Assembly: GCA_003049465.1 (NCBI GenBank)
Contig: PYSS01000016.1
Span: forward strand, 62,001 to 126,000
Direction of reading: 5' to 3'
Source of the DNA: Magnaporthiopsis rhizophila
Lineage: Eukaryota; Ascomycota; Sordariomycetes; Magnaporthales; Magnaporthaceae
Length of the DNA: 64,000 bases
Shown: positions 45,214 to 55,700 of the stretch, piece after piece
Layout: every line of letters starts with the position of its first letter
Numbering within the stretch: the stretch's first letter is position 1
Program-made: the position numbers and the translations under genes
Notes under the pieces: model-generated
What the model saw: the letters and a program-made list of their open reading frames with translations, nothing else
What the model was told of the DNA's origin: nothing
Database searches by the model: none

Positions 45214-46913
45214 CTACTTACTGACTGTCGAGCCGATGGGGCCGAAGCGGATGTTGCTCCAAGTGACCTTTCTGCGAGGGGAGTCAGTAAGATTATAACA
45301 AACTCACGAGAAAGACAAGACAGAGAGACGAAAAAAACACATACGCATTGGGCATGTTGGACTCGACGTCAGCCGGCACGCCCGAGTCCTGGGAGCACGA
45401 GCCGCGGGCGGCGCCGGGCTGGCCCTCCTTCTCGGGCGGGTAGATGGAGTCGAGCCAGAGCATGTTGGCGTAGTGGTCGTCCCAGATGGACATGACGAGC
45501 ACCATGGGCAAGGCCAGCGCCTTCTGCAGCTGGTCCCAGCCGCCGACCTCCTCGAAGCGGTTGCGGTCGTCAAACACCTTGAAGATGTTGCTGCAGAACT
45601 CGGGATTGATGTCGCCGGTGGCCGGCAGGCCCTCCCACGTCGGCGCCGGGATGGTGATCTTCTTGCCACCCTGCACGAAGAACTGCGAGAGCTTGTCTTT
45701 TTCGAAGCGCGTGACGACGCTGTTTTGGGTTGATGTAAGCATTTGCGTGAGTTTTGGGTCAAGTGTTCTCAGACATCACTCACGTAAACTTCTTGGTCGT
45801 GTCGACCGTCTTGCCCTTGCCGTAGAAGTCGGTGTTTCCAAGGCGGTAGGGGTTGGCGTCGCAGCCGTTGGCCTAGGTTGGTAAAAGATCAGTTTTTTTG
45901 TTTGCCCACCAGCTAGATGGCCAGCAACCCGCAGCACTTACATCGCACTTGCCAGCGAACCGGTCATCCGAGTAGGTACCACCGCAGTTCGAGTCCGTGC
46001 AGACGTGGTACTTGTTCTCCGTGCAGGGGTGCGGGGTGAAGGCGAACGAGTGGGCGTTGGACTCCCTGTTGTATAGATGATCAGCAAAACTGCACTTGAC
46101 TGGTCTCAAGGAGAACCTGACAGGGCGCCGCACTCACCAGACGTCGATCTCGGCGCAGCAGCCGCCCATGGGGCCGACACCGGCGTTGGCGTCGTTGCTC
46201 GACGGCTTCCAGCCCTCCGAGTTGGCCTTGCCGCCGACGAACTTGAGGTCGCGCGCGCACTGGGCGTCGCAGTAACCGGTGCCGTACTTGGCGCCTGCCT
46301 TGTTGGAAGAGTAGCTCTTCATGCCTCCGTCCTCCTCCATGGCCTATTTTGCACCGGGTATCGTCAGAAGCTGCAGTTTGCCCACCCACTCTGAAACGGG
46401 AATGATAATGATGCCTACCACAAAGTACAGGGCGGCGTTGAGACCGCAGTCGATAGTCGCCAGGTCCACGTCAAAGGTGAATTCGTTGTTGATCAGCGTG
46501 AACATCTGGTACTTGGTGGCGCCGTTGAGCAGGTACAGGCGCGAGCCGATGTTGGTGCCATAGTCGTGCTTGGTCACGAACTTGAGCGACAGGGCGTTGC
46601 CGCTGGTCGACGCGCCGTACGTCTTGCCGTAGTCGGCACCCTCGAGGGCGCACTTGGACGTGCAGTCGGACGAGCTCTTGCAGGCGCTCGTCCACTTGTT
46701 GCCGTCGTAGCAGTTGGTCGTGCCTGACGTCGTGTGCAGCCAGCGCCAGTTGGCGTCGATGGTCACCTCGCCATTGACGTTGCTGCAGCTGCCCTTGCCC
46801 GTGCACTTTTGCCACGTCAGCTTGGGGTGCGTCTCGGTCGTCTGCGTGCCGACCTGCTGCGCCCTGGCTGTCGCCAGCAGCGAGGTCAGGAACAGGCCCG
46901 ACTTGACGAGCAT
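45214..46913 (-). CDS. GH7 cellobiohydrolase (Cel7-type), catalytic domain only
   Basis: Six exons: 46913-46419, 46343-46138, 46065-45942, 45872-45784, 45719-45345 and 45271-45214 (448 aa). Signal peptide MLVKSGLFLTSLLATARA precedes QQVGTQTTETHPKLTWQKC. The catalytic motif reads CCAEIDVWESN, with the first Glu as nucleophile and the second as acid/base; an intron splits the Trp codon just before the second Glu. Other signatures are GTGYCDAQCARDLKF, KKFTVVTRFEKD, LVMSIWDDHYANMLWLDSIY and VTWSNIRFGPIGSTV. Many cysteines fit the family's disulfides. The protein stops right after the catalytic domain, with no linker or CBM1. The tail is ambiguous: reading through gives SK-stop at 45214, while a perfect GTAAGT donor and a CCCCAG acceptor give NV-stop at 45151, the same length. 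Cellobiohydrolases of this family run along cellulose from reducing ends. Confidence 0.93.
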
Positions 46914-48968
46914 ATCGTCTGTTTTGTCTTTCCGGGTTGGTTCTTGACACTGGAGCTTCCAGGTAGGATAGATGGGCCTGCAACGAGAAGCACCTATCGA
47001 GGGATGAGAAGGAGAACTCCTTTGCTGCCACCCATGGTCTAGGAGGAGGCCTAAGGGCTTTCTATATCAACCACCTTGAATCCGATCAAGCCACGCCAAG
47101 ATCTGATATATTCAGCCCCTTCCCCGATCGGGACCTCTCGCCAGAGCTTCCGCGGAGGGCGACATCCAGAAACACGGGCGTGGACACCATCGGCTGGAAG
47201 CCAGAGGTCGGTCCCATATTGCGAGGCCATCTCACGCCGCCGTGTTTAATCAGGGGGATGTGCGCCCGTCATTAGGATAAATCTCGGAGCCCCAGCCCAC
47301 CAGCGAGCTACAGGGTATGATTGCGCGGGGTGTCGGGTCGCGGTTCGGGATGGCGTTGGTAGTATTGGGGCGTCAAGAGTTGGGGCCGCAGCTGTGCGAA
47401 TGGCGTCTGACCTCTGACATCTCGTTTGCGGGGGTGCTGCGACGGCATGCAAGCCACTTGGAGATGGTGGCCCGGCGGCATTACCTGTCGGCTGCCCTGT
47501 TCGACACCCAATGGCAAATGGCTCAACGGAGATGACGGCCCGGTCATAGAACCTAGGCCCTCTTGAACCCAGGCGGCAGGCGTCTGCTAGATCTTGAGCT
47601 ATGGTCTTCTCTGGTCGAGCGGCCCGACAGCGAGGTCATTCGCTGAATATCAGTGGAGCCGTTCGAGTACGGTACCGGCCGATGCCCAGGCTAGAGATCG
47701 ACGCGCGGCGTCGGCTCCCCAGCCGGCAAAAGGCCCCGGCCGCATATTCCCCAGGTTTTTCTCTCTTGGCTGGCCTCGGCAAGCGTCTAAGAGACGGCAG
47801 GATATAGAGACAAGGCACTGGGCATTGCTTAACTGTATTGGCGCATGAGCCTCGAAGCTTGACGTGATAATCCGTTTCTTTTCACGTACAGACACCGCTA
47901 TACACACGTCCGGTGTCTCCATATCCTTCACCTCGTCAACTCGAGGACGGCTTCTCTCCATCGCGCCGCACCATTGTCCATGTGTACCAGACGCCATGTA
48001 GGTACGCGGAAGGGGCATGGCCGAGAGCCGAAGCAGCGTCGGAACGTATGTTGAAAGCTTTTGTCTGGCACGGCGGCGGCTGAGGCAGGGTCCTATCCGA
48101 AATCCGAGGAGATTCCATACCCCCCTCCTGGCAGATTCCACGAACCATGCGGGGGACCGACACCCTCGTGCTGTTTCCGGCACCACTGTTTCTGAGGCGA
48201 CGCGCTCCCAAGGCTGCTCCGGCATTAGAAATTAGAAGAGCACCATATCTGACTCCGGCTCAAGCCGTGGTCACCAGTAGCTGGAGCGCCGAATATTGAT
48301 CTTCCCCGCGAATGTGTCCTCGTCGGCTGGAAGGTGGAGGCGGGAACGATGCGACGCTGAGAAGGTGGCAAGACATTGTGTCGAATGACCCAAACTTGCA
48401 ATCTTGGGACGACCAATGACGGCGGCAGCCCTCAACTGTTCGTCGCCGGTAGCCCTGCTCGGTAGTCGGGGCAAGGGGGCGACAAGGTAAATGTGCCGGC
48501 GCAGGCCTGGCAGGAGCGTCGGGCATTTGACCGTGTTTTAATATCGATTCATGGTAAGACAATTATGCCCAGGCCCTTTTGGGCCCGGAAGCTGGGGTGT
48601 GCAGCCTCCGTGGCCGAAAGGAGGTTGTTAGGTCCCATCAATGGTTTCTTTGCTAGTCAGTCCCTCAACATCATCGGCGCCGTTGGCATTATGAGGTGAG
48701 TGCTCCATCGGAATGGGCAGATGGGGATGGGAACGCCTGAAGAAACATCCTCGCCGAAATATTAGGAAAAGGCAGAGATGGGGCCCGACGACAAAATGAT
48801 GCACGACAAAGGGAACAGGCAAAATAGAAAGGCACAGCTTACAATTAAACGGAGATGGAAAGGTACAAGAGAATGAGGTTAAAGTTACAGAATACATAGG
48901 ACTAGGTAGCACAGATCAGAGCGGCAAAAAGAAGCCGGCGCGTATCATCCGCGCAAAAGAAATTTATT
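46914..48968. other. GH7 promoter and 2-kb intergenic region
   Basis: A GATATAG element (near 47063, read on the minus strand) about 150 nt upstream of the GH7 ATG is the best TATA candidate. The rest has only overlapping short frames without family features. Confidence 0.45.
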
Positions 48969-49039
48969 TGCGTGTGCCCGGACTCGAACCGGGAGCCCAT
49001 CGATGGCAACGATGGATTTTACCCTTAAACCACACACGC
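48969..49039 (-). tRNA. tRNA-Gly (anticodon GCC)
   Basis: 71-nt cloverleaf on the minus strand. Acceptor stem GCGTGTG pairs with CACACGC, discriminator A. Anticodon stem CATCG/CGATG encloses TTGCCAT (GCC at positions 34-36). The T arm is CCCGG-TTCGAGT-CCGGG. Internal A box TGGTTTAAGGG and B box GGTTCGAGTCC match Pol III consensus, and a short T-rich stretch follows downstream. No intron. Confidence 0.97.
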
Positions 49040-50735
49040 CGATTGTGATTCGATGCTAAAGATTACTTAGCGGGGTCCTATATTAGGTAGTCTTGGCCAG
49101 ACATGCCTGCTTATTCATTCTCGGCTGCTCTCGCACAACACTAGGCCGCCACTTTCTAAACACCACGATCCTCCACGCCGATCCGGTCGGCAGGAAGCAA
49201 GTACCTAATTACATATAGCATATATAAGTCATACTGCCGGGCTCCATAGCAGTAGGGTGTGCGGCGATATAGATTATGGGATACCAAGCATGGTATCAGG
49301 CAACATGTCCACGTAGCGGTGGCTGCTGGCTCGCGGCAACGTGCCAACGCCTGGGCATTAGCAACATGTGGGCACGACAATGTCTGCTGTAACCTAGGCT
49401 CACAGGGAAGTCAGCCTTTGCAGGTGCCAAGTTTCTCCCAATCAGCCTCGGCTGCAAAAAAAAACAACAACGGCCGGCTGCCGGTCAAAGGCAGGCAGGC
49501 AATCGCCGACCAAAAATGCGGAAATTCGACGCTGGGCAAGAACACATCCCGGCTTATCGAGACTCTTTCAATTGTGGTTAACCCAAGCTGCATTGCAAAG
49601 CCGTACCCTGTCAGGCATTGCGCAATGCCACCAGTCTTGGGATTCCAATGCTGCTCACAGCCAAGCCAGGTGGAGAGAAATTTCAATCCTATGCCCAGTT
49701 CCCGAGACTTTGACAGGCCTTTTGGTCTGGCCAACCAGTTTTCAAAGCTCAGGAATAGTTTCCATCTTATCATTCGCCCACTGTATGACAACCGCAGTGG
49801 CTATATTTCGGCAGCCCAAATCCGAAGTGCGATAAAAAGAGGCGCAGAGAGCTTGGCAACGAATATCTATCCATTTCGCGCCCTGCCGTCGGCGCTCTAA
49901 TTACACTCCTGTCCGGGACTTGACAGAGTGTTTTGCATCGCCGTTTGTGGGAAAACGGCGGAGATGTTACGAGGTTAATAGTAAGACTGGTCTCTTGGTC
50001 TCGCCTAAGCCATGGGCCTTTGGACGTAGGGAGGCAAATGAAACTAGCTCCAAAAATGGACCTTGAAGACGATAGGGTCGATTCATTCTTGTGTAAAAAG
50101 CCTTCATTGCTCTGTAGATCGAGGAGACACTGGAAGACATCGTCATCGCAATCATCACGAAAAACACATTTACTCCATCACATCTCATCTTTTCAAATTC
50201 CTTTTCTTTTTATCTTCTTATCTGCTTATCTTATCTTTTGGTCTATTTTATCCACTTTTTCCCGTAGCGCAAACCCTCATAGTTCCGCATCACACCTTCA
50301 CATCTCGACCAATCCTTCTTCTACACTATGGCAAGCCTCCGGGCTACCTCTGTCGCGCTCCTTTTCCTGGCGGTGTTGCGCAGTGCTTTGCAGGCAAGCT
50401 CGGGACTTCTTGCCGGACCAAGTCGATGCAGAACGGTCAAGAGATGTACCCTCCTGGCGCTGCCCACGAATTCCCCGACGGCTTGGAGTTCGCCTCGAGG
50501 CTGGCGAGCGATATATAGCAGCTGGGCTAGTTGACCTTTCGGATCAGCAAGCATACCCGCAGGGTCGTCATCATCAATAACAAGCCTGTAAGGTCACTCA
50601 GAGAGGCAGGGGCGCCACCACGAACCTGAAAAACAAGGAGAATCAATGGCTATCAACCGTATGAGAGGGTATGAGGCTGCATGTAGGCTTTCCCTTTCCT
50701 ATAATCATCCTCTCACTTGATATGCTCTAGCTGCG
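49040..50735. other. Intergenic, possible relic near 50320-50580
   Basis: A plus-strand ATG at 50328 starts a short hydrophobic, signal-peptide-like frame (MASLRATSVALLFLAVLRSA). Other frames there read protein-like (NGQEMYPPGAAHEFPDG), and a segment just before the GAA array (SSPKPAEKCPKGQKFD) resembles the Cys/Lys-rich parts of some secreted fungal proteins. No consistent spliced model could be made. Confidence 0.3.
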
Positions 50736-50825
50736 TTGACACCGACTGCCTTTTCTCTCACAGCACATCGCCCGTCTAGCCCCAAGCCTGCCGAGAAGTG
50801 CCCTAAGGGCCAGAAGTTCGACAAG

Positions 50826-50916
50826 AGAAGAAGAAGAAGAAGAAGAAGAAGAAGAAGAAGAAGAAGAAGAAGAAGAAGAAGAAGAAGAAGAAGAAGAAGA
50901 AGAAGAAGAAGAAGAA

Positions 50917-50965
<49 letters not shown>
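50826..50965. repeat. Compound trinucleotide microsatellite (GAA)n-(AAT)n
   Basis: About 31 copies of GAA (50826-50918) run directly into about 15 copies of AAT/ATA (50919-50965). It follows a coding-like segment ending GQKFDK. Confidence 0.95.
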
Positions 50966-50968
<3 letters not shown>

Positions 50969-51414
50969 GACGAGGAGGAGGAGTGCGCCGTCATGTAGAG
51001 GGCTCGATGATATGCCCCGTCTGATGCGGTATGTGCGGAGTTTGTGGCTGTCTGTGCCGTGGTTGTACTCGATCCGGAGTGTTTTCGGTATAGACTCTTG
51101 GGCTGTCAAACTGGCAACAGGTTTTGGGAGAGCTGGGCGAGCTGTTATACTGTTCTTTGGTTTTAGGAGGGGCTGTCTGTCGTTCGCTAGATATTGTTCC
51201 TTTGATCGTCTGGCATATGCGTCCTTGCTTCCGCAAGGAATCACGGTCTTTAGCTCGTTTTCTCCCTTCATCCTTGTTGCTACGTTATGGCCCCTTGCAG
51301 CTGAGTCTATGCTTCTTTCCTTTTTTTTTTCTCTAACTGCCGCTACCTTGTCCTATGCGATACTGATGCACGGGAATGGGTGGTTAAAGAGCACGCCGGG
51401 ATCTGAGGAGACTA

Positions 51415-52135
51415 TGTGTGGGCGCAGCGCCTTGGTGCCCGGCGACGGCGAATACAACGACTTCTACAACGACATCGCCAAGCTCACCGTCAACAACACC
51501 CCAGACATCCCCCGTCGTTACGCCCCTCCCGGAGGTGAGCCACGAGGCGCGTCGCGTCGCGGTCACCTGGGCCAAGCGGCGCGGGTACAGCATCACGCAG
51601 AGTCAGGCGGGCAACCGCAACGGGCCGACGTCGCTGACCGTGATGCGCCCTTTTGATCCCGCCGTCGATGCGATCTACTACCCGACCGAGGAGGCCGTCG
51701 TCGCGTGCTCCGGGGAGCCCTGGGAGATCATGCGCGACTTGGACGGCAGCGGCAACGGCTGGGCCTTCGACTCGCCCGTCACCGCCGTCGCCCTGCCCCA
51801 GGCGATCCTCGAGGACAAGGACACGCCGTGCTACCTCACCTCGCCCTGACGCACCAGCGCTGGCGCGTGCTGTACGTCGTGCTCGACCCGCAGCCCGACG
51901 ACCTGACAATCGGCACGTGGGAGCTGCGGCACCACCCCGCGTACGGCCCGGGGACCTGGTCTGGGACCATGAGGCCGGCGCGTTCGCCAATGGCGAGCGC
52001 CGAAACGAAAAAGAAGCTGCAGATGAGGATGTCTCTGCCGTTGTAGAGCTTGTGTCTCTGGGACTGGCCGAGGTAGGTGACCAACTCGGCCATGGCTTTC
52101 AGGTTCGCCTGATGCAGGCCGTGAGCCCGGAATAG
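51415..52135 (+). pseudogene. Relic of an unrecognised protein
   Basis: Protein-like sequence with clearly biased codons continues across three frames: SALVPGDGEYNDFYNDIAKL and NNTPDIPRRYAPPGG (to about 51535), then EARRVAVTWAKRRGYSITQS, SLTVMRPFDPAVDAIYYPTE and NGWAFDSPVTAVALPQAILE (to 51849), then WRVLYVVLDPQPDDLTIGTW (about 51860-51925), then LVWDHEAGAFANGERRNEKE and VSAVVELVSLGLAEVGDQLG to a stop at 52135. I do not recognise the family. Three frame changes within 700 bp indicate decay or consensus errors; some could be short introns, but no consistent splice set was found. Confidence 0.45.
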
Positions 52136-54015
52136 AGGCTGGGTACTCGGTTTAGATACCTGTTTTTTTTTTTTTTTTTTTCATAGGTGCTCCGAAAAGG
52201 GTTGCGGATCCGGAACGACACAGGCATTTACCAGATGCCATGACAACATCGTGCCGGTGTGGTGGTACTCACGATCGTCAGCCCCATGGGCATTGGGAGA
52301 TGAAAAAGCAGAGATTGATAGGGAAGAATGGGGGAAGCTAGAAAAAAAAAAAAATAACTGGTTAGAACGCTAGGTGTTTGGGTACCTACTCTTACTCTTA
52401 CGTACATAAGCGAAATGGTTAGCCGAAAATCCGTTCTGGTCCAGGTGATATTGGGCATGACCTTACAAAACTGAAAACACCCACATGGGGAAAGCGAGCA
52501 TGGTTTATAACTATGGCGATTTGAAGTGCGGCCCGGCGATTTTATTTTCTGGCGCATCGCGGTTTATACAGACCCAAAACGGCGTGTTTTGGCCAGGCGA
52601 TGTTTTTAAGCCGTAAATTACCAGGACCATGACAGATTTTCTTTTAAAAGACTTTCCAATGCAGACATCCGTACGTATTATAAAATAGCCGGAGTATCCA
52701 GCCTGATGAGGGACATTGTAGGTCGAGTACTTTTTGCAATAATGGATGCCGGCACAAATGCAGAGATGTATTCGAGGCACCGCGGCACGTCGGCAGGCGT
52801 AGGCGCGGGTGTGGCCTTTGAGGATGCATGGTAAGGGACCATCTGCGAGGTGGTGCGGGCGATGCAGCGCAGACGAGTGGGCAAAGATGAGATGATGGGG
52901 ACCAATAATAGGCAAAATGCGCAGTATCAAGCCGCACCGAGTCTTGGCCAGCTTTCCCCCGCACCCAGAATTGGAGAAATTGGGCTCGCGGCACGGCGCT
53001 CTACTCCGAATTCCCCAAGCGGTACCTGCGCCTCTCCCGCCGCCGCCGCTCGCTGTGCCAAGGAGATGGCCCCAAGGCTGGGCATGCAAGCAGCTGCGTG
53101 TCGATCCGAGGGCATGCTCCGGCTTGGGGGAGTAGGAGACGGCACGACAGCCCGAAACCAAGACATTTACTTCGGCATCGAATGATCTTGATCCGCAGGT
53201 GGCCTCTGCTGTGCACGGCGTCGGGTAGACTTCGAGAGATATTCTCGCAGAAGGAAGATGGAGAGGAGGCAAGATCTTTGCCGCTAAAGAAGCATAAAGG
53301 TAAAGGACCTAGGGTGTTGCCCGATTGGGTTTGGTTCCGGCATGCGGCTCCGCGGCTTTTTGACTTGGCAATATAGATTAAAAGACTTGGAAAGGAGAAT
53401 GAGTACCTACCTACCATACAGCCGTCAACGCCCCTAACGCAAAGAAAGGCCTAGAAGCGGCCGCATCGGTGGGCCGTTACTCCTATGCTACTTCGCGGGC
53501 TGACTGGACAGGACCCGCCACGCTCGTTATTTGCCGCCACCCGAATATTGCCGTCTGCCGCTTGGCCGTGCCGTCTTCCTGTTGCCAGCGCGACGGTACG
53601 CCCGCTTCCAAATGTCTAGTCCACCAATCGAAGCGCCCCTAGCCGGCACTCCGACCCGCCCGGATCAGTTAGCTCTCGATCCCGAAGAGCTAGCTTTGGT
53701 GGTAGGAGGCTGGAGATTAGGACAGACAGTCCAAGATATGTCGCTATACGATGCATGATTTTAGCGGGTTGTGCGTGGGTTCTTGGCTCCCGGCGGGAAC
53801 ACATCGTGCCTGCTCTTGAGTGTGGAGCGGGACGGCCATGACGGCCCGACGGAGTGACCGCTCGACTGCGTACCGTCTCGTATAAAGGGCAGCTTGGGGC
53901 CTAGAGCAAGAGGGCATAGGATGAATGGAAACACCGCCCACCGCTCATCAAGGTCCAGAATTTGGTCGCTGTTTTCCAGAGACAACTCGTCTCCCATACT
54001 TTGCACTCTCACACA
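52136..54015. other. Intergenic; GH6 promoter at right end
   Basis: No gene recognised. Contains T and A runs near 52163-52181 and 52342-52353. A TATAAAG box lies at 53881-53887, about 130 nt upstream of the GH6 ATG. Confidence 0.5.
53881..53887 (+). promoter_or_regulatory. TATA box of the GH6 gene
   Basis: TATAAAG about 130 nt upstream of the GH6 start codon. Confidence 0.65.
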
Positions 54016-55227
54016 ATGCGTTTCTCCACCGTTGTGGCCGGCCTGACGGCCGCCGGATCCGTCGCAGCCATGCCCGCCAGCCACCAGCGGCGGCAGGCCG
54101 AGGACCCCAAGCCCGCGCCGCACCCGAACCCGGTGCCGGTGGGACCCAACCCGTTCGAGGGCCGTAAGCTGACGGCAAACCCGGACTGGGCGGCCAAGAC
54201 GCGCACGGCGCTGTCGTACTACGAGAGCCGGGGCGACAAGGCGCACGCGGCCGTGGTGCGGGCGGTGCAGCAGACGGGCACGTTCACGTGGGTGTCGAAC
54301 CGGGCGTCGCTGCCCAGCATCGACCGGGCCATCCAGGCGGCGCGCAACGAGCGCTCGCGCACGGGCAAGGAGCAGATCGTGGGGCTGGTGCTCTACAACC
54401 TGCCGGACCGCGACTGCAGCGCGGGCGAGTCGGCGGGCGAGCTGGACAGCAAGAAGAACGGGCTGCGGCTCTACCGGGAGACGTACATCAGGCCGTGGGT
54501 GCAGAAGCTGTCGGCGGCGCGCGACCTGACGTTCGCCGTCGTGCTCGAGCCCGACTCGCTGGCCAACCTGGTGACCAACATGGGGGTGCCGTTCTGCGCG
54601 CAGGCGGCGCCCGTGTACCGCGAGGGCATCGCGCACGCCATCGCGTCGCTGCAGATGGACAACGTGCACCTGTACCTGGACGCGGCGCACGGCGGGTGGC
54701 TCGGCTGGGACGACAACCTGGCGCCGACGGCCAAGGAGTTCCGCACGGTGCTGGACCTGGCCATTAAGGAGACGGGCAAGAACGGCACGCGCGTCCGCGG
54801 CTTCTCGACCAACGTGTCCAACTTCAACCCGTTCCGGGCCAACCCGCGCGAGAACTTCACCGAGTGGAGCAACTCGTGGGACGAGGACCACTACGCCAAG
54901 TCGCTGTCGGTGCACCTCGAGGCCCAGGGCCTGCCGCCGCGCTTCATCATCGACCAGGGCCGTGTTGCCCAGCCGGGCGCTCGCAAGGAGTGGGGCGAGT
55001 GGTGCAACGTCGCCCCCGCCGGCTTCGGCATGGCTCCCGGCACGCCCGTGGACAACCCGCTGGTCGACAGCATCGTGTGGATCAAGCCCGGCGGCGAGTC
55101 CGACGGCCGCTGCGGTTACGCGGGCGCGCCGGCCGCGGGCGCGTGGTTCGAGAACTACTTCCGCCTGCTGGTCGAGCACGCTCACGAGAGCGTTGGGGCG
55201 GTAGCGAGGAAGCTTAGGCTGGTGTAG
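54016..55227 (+). CDS. GH6 cellobiohydrolase/endoglucanase (Cel6-type), no CBM1
   Basis: Intronless frame of 403 aa from ATG 54016. Signal peptide MRFSTVVAGLTAAGSVAAMP is followed by a short Pro-rich segment (PKPAPHPNPVPVGPNP), then the GH6 barrel. Motifs: LVLYNLPDRDCSAGESAGEL with the Asp assisting the acid, VVLEPDSLANLVTN with the catalytic acid Asp, YLDAAHGGWLGWDDNL, STNVSNFNP, FIIDQGR and WIKPGGESDGRCG. In family members these enzymes cut cellulose from non-reducing ends, complementing GH7 attack from reducing ends. There is no N-terminal CBM1 or long Ser/Thr linker, unlike the best-studied fungal Cel6A, so the protein may act on soluble or amorphous glucan. Very high G/C at third positions. 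TATAAAG upstream. Confidence 0.95.
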   Translation: MRFSTVVAGLTAAGSVAAMPASHQRRQAEDPKPAPHPNPVPVGPNPFEGRKLTANPDWAAKTRTALSYYESRGDKAHAAVVRAVQQTGTFTWVSNRASLPSIDRAIQAARNERSRTGKEQIVGLVLYNLPDRDCSAGESAGELDSKKNGLRLYRETYIRPWVQKLSAARDLTFAVVLEPDSLANLVTNMGVPFCAQAAPVYREGIAHAIASLQMDNVHLYLDAAHGGWLGWDDNLAPTAKEFRTVLDLAIKETGKNGTRVRGFSTNVSNFNPFRANPRENFTEWSNSWDEDHYAKSLSVHLEAQGLPPRFIIDQGRVAQPGARKEWGEWCNVAPAGFGMAPGTPVDNPLVDSIVWIKPGGESDGRCGYAGAPAAGAWFENYFRLLVEHAHESVGAVARKLRLV

Positions 55228-55700
55228 GCGATGTCGGGCGAGAGGGATACATACCTAACAATGTAAACAAGAGAACACAAGAATATAACGCTTGTCCATT
55301 CGGAAATAATCCCAGGGGTTAAATAGCCGAATTCAAAATCACCTAAGCTTTGGCGCCTTAGCGGATGGAGCTTTAGTGTATGGGATGGTGGTGCACAGAC
55401 AACCCACCCCCTGGGCTTAGCTTCGTTGAGGTGTGCGATGGGCCGAAAAACAATGATGACCTCACTCCCCAGGCAGGGCCACGAATCAATTCCATTCATC
55501 CTCCGACATCGCTCGCTTTTAGCCTCGTGTCCTGCACTGGTCGAGCCGCGAAGCTTCTGCGCCCGCAAAGCACCACGTCTTCTCAAACTGGAATTTGAGC
55601 AATCTCTACTGCCCAACCGTTTGATCCATCAATCAATCACCTGCTGCTGCCCGAGTCTGGCACTTGGAGGACACCGCGATCTTCCGGAACGGCAACCGAA
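55228..55700. other. Intergenic between GH6 and the hydrolase-like gene
   Basis: 3' flank of the GH6 gene and 5' flank of the next gene. No coding signal. Confidence 0.6.

Noticed and set aside
49259..49900. 213-codon plus-strand frame
   Set aside because: No family motif, weak codon bias and unusual residue composition; likely chance.
52511..53272. 253-codon minus-strand frame
   Set aside because: Cys/His/Arg-rich random-looking sequence, no domain, no promoter or splice context.
53761..55185. 474-codon frame antisense to the GH6 gene
   Set aside because: Arg/His/Val-rich antisense shadow of a very GC-rich gene.
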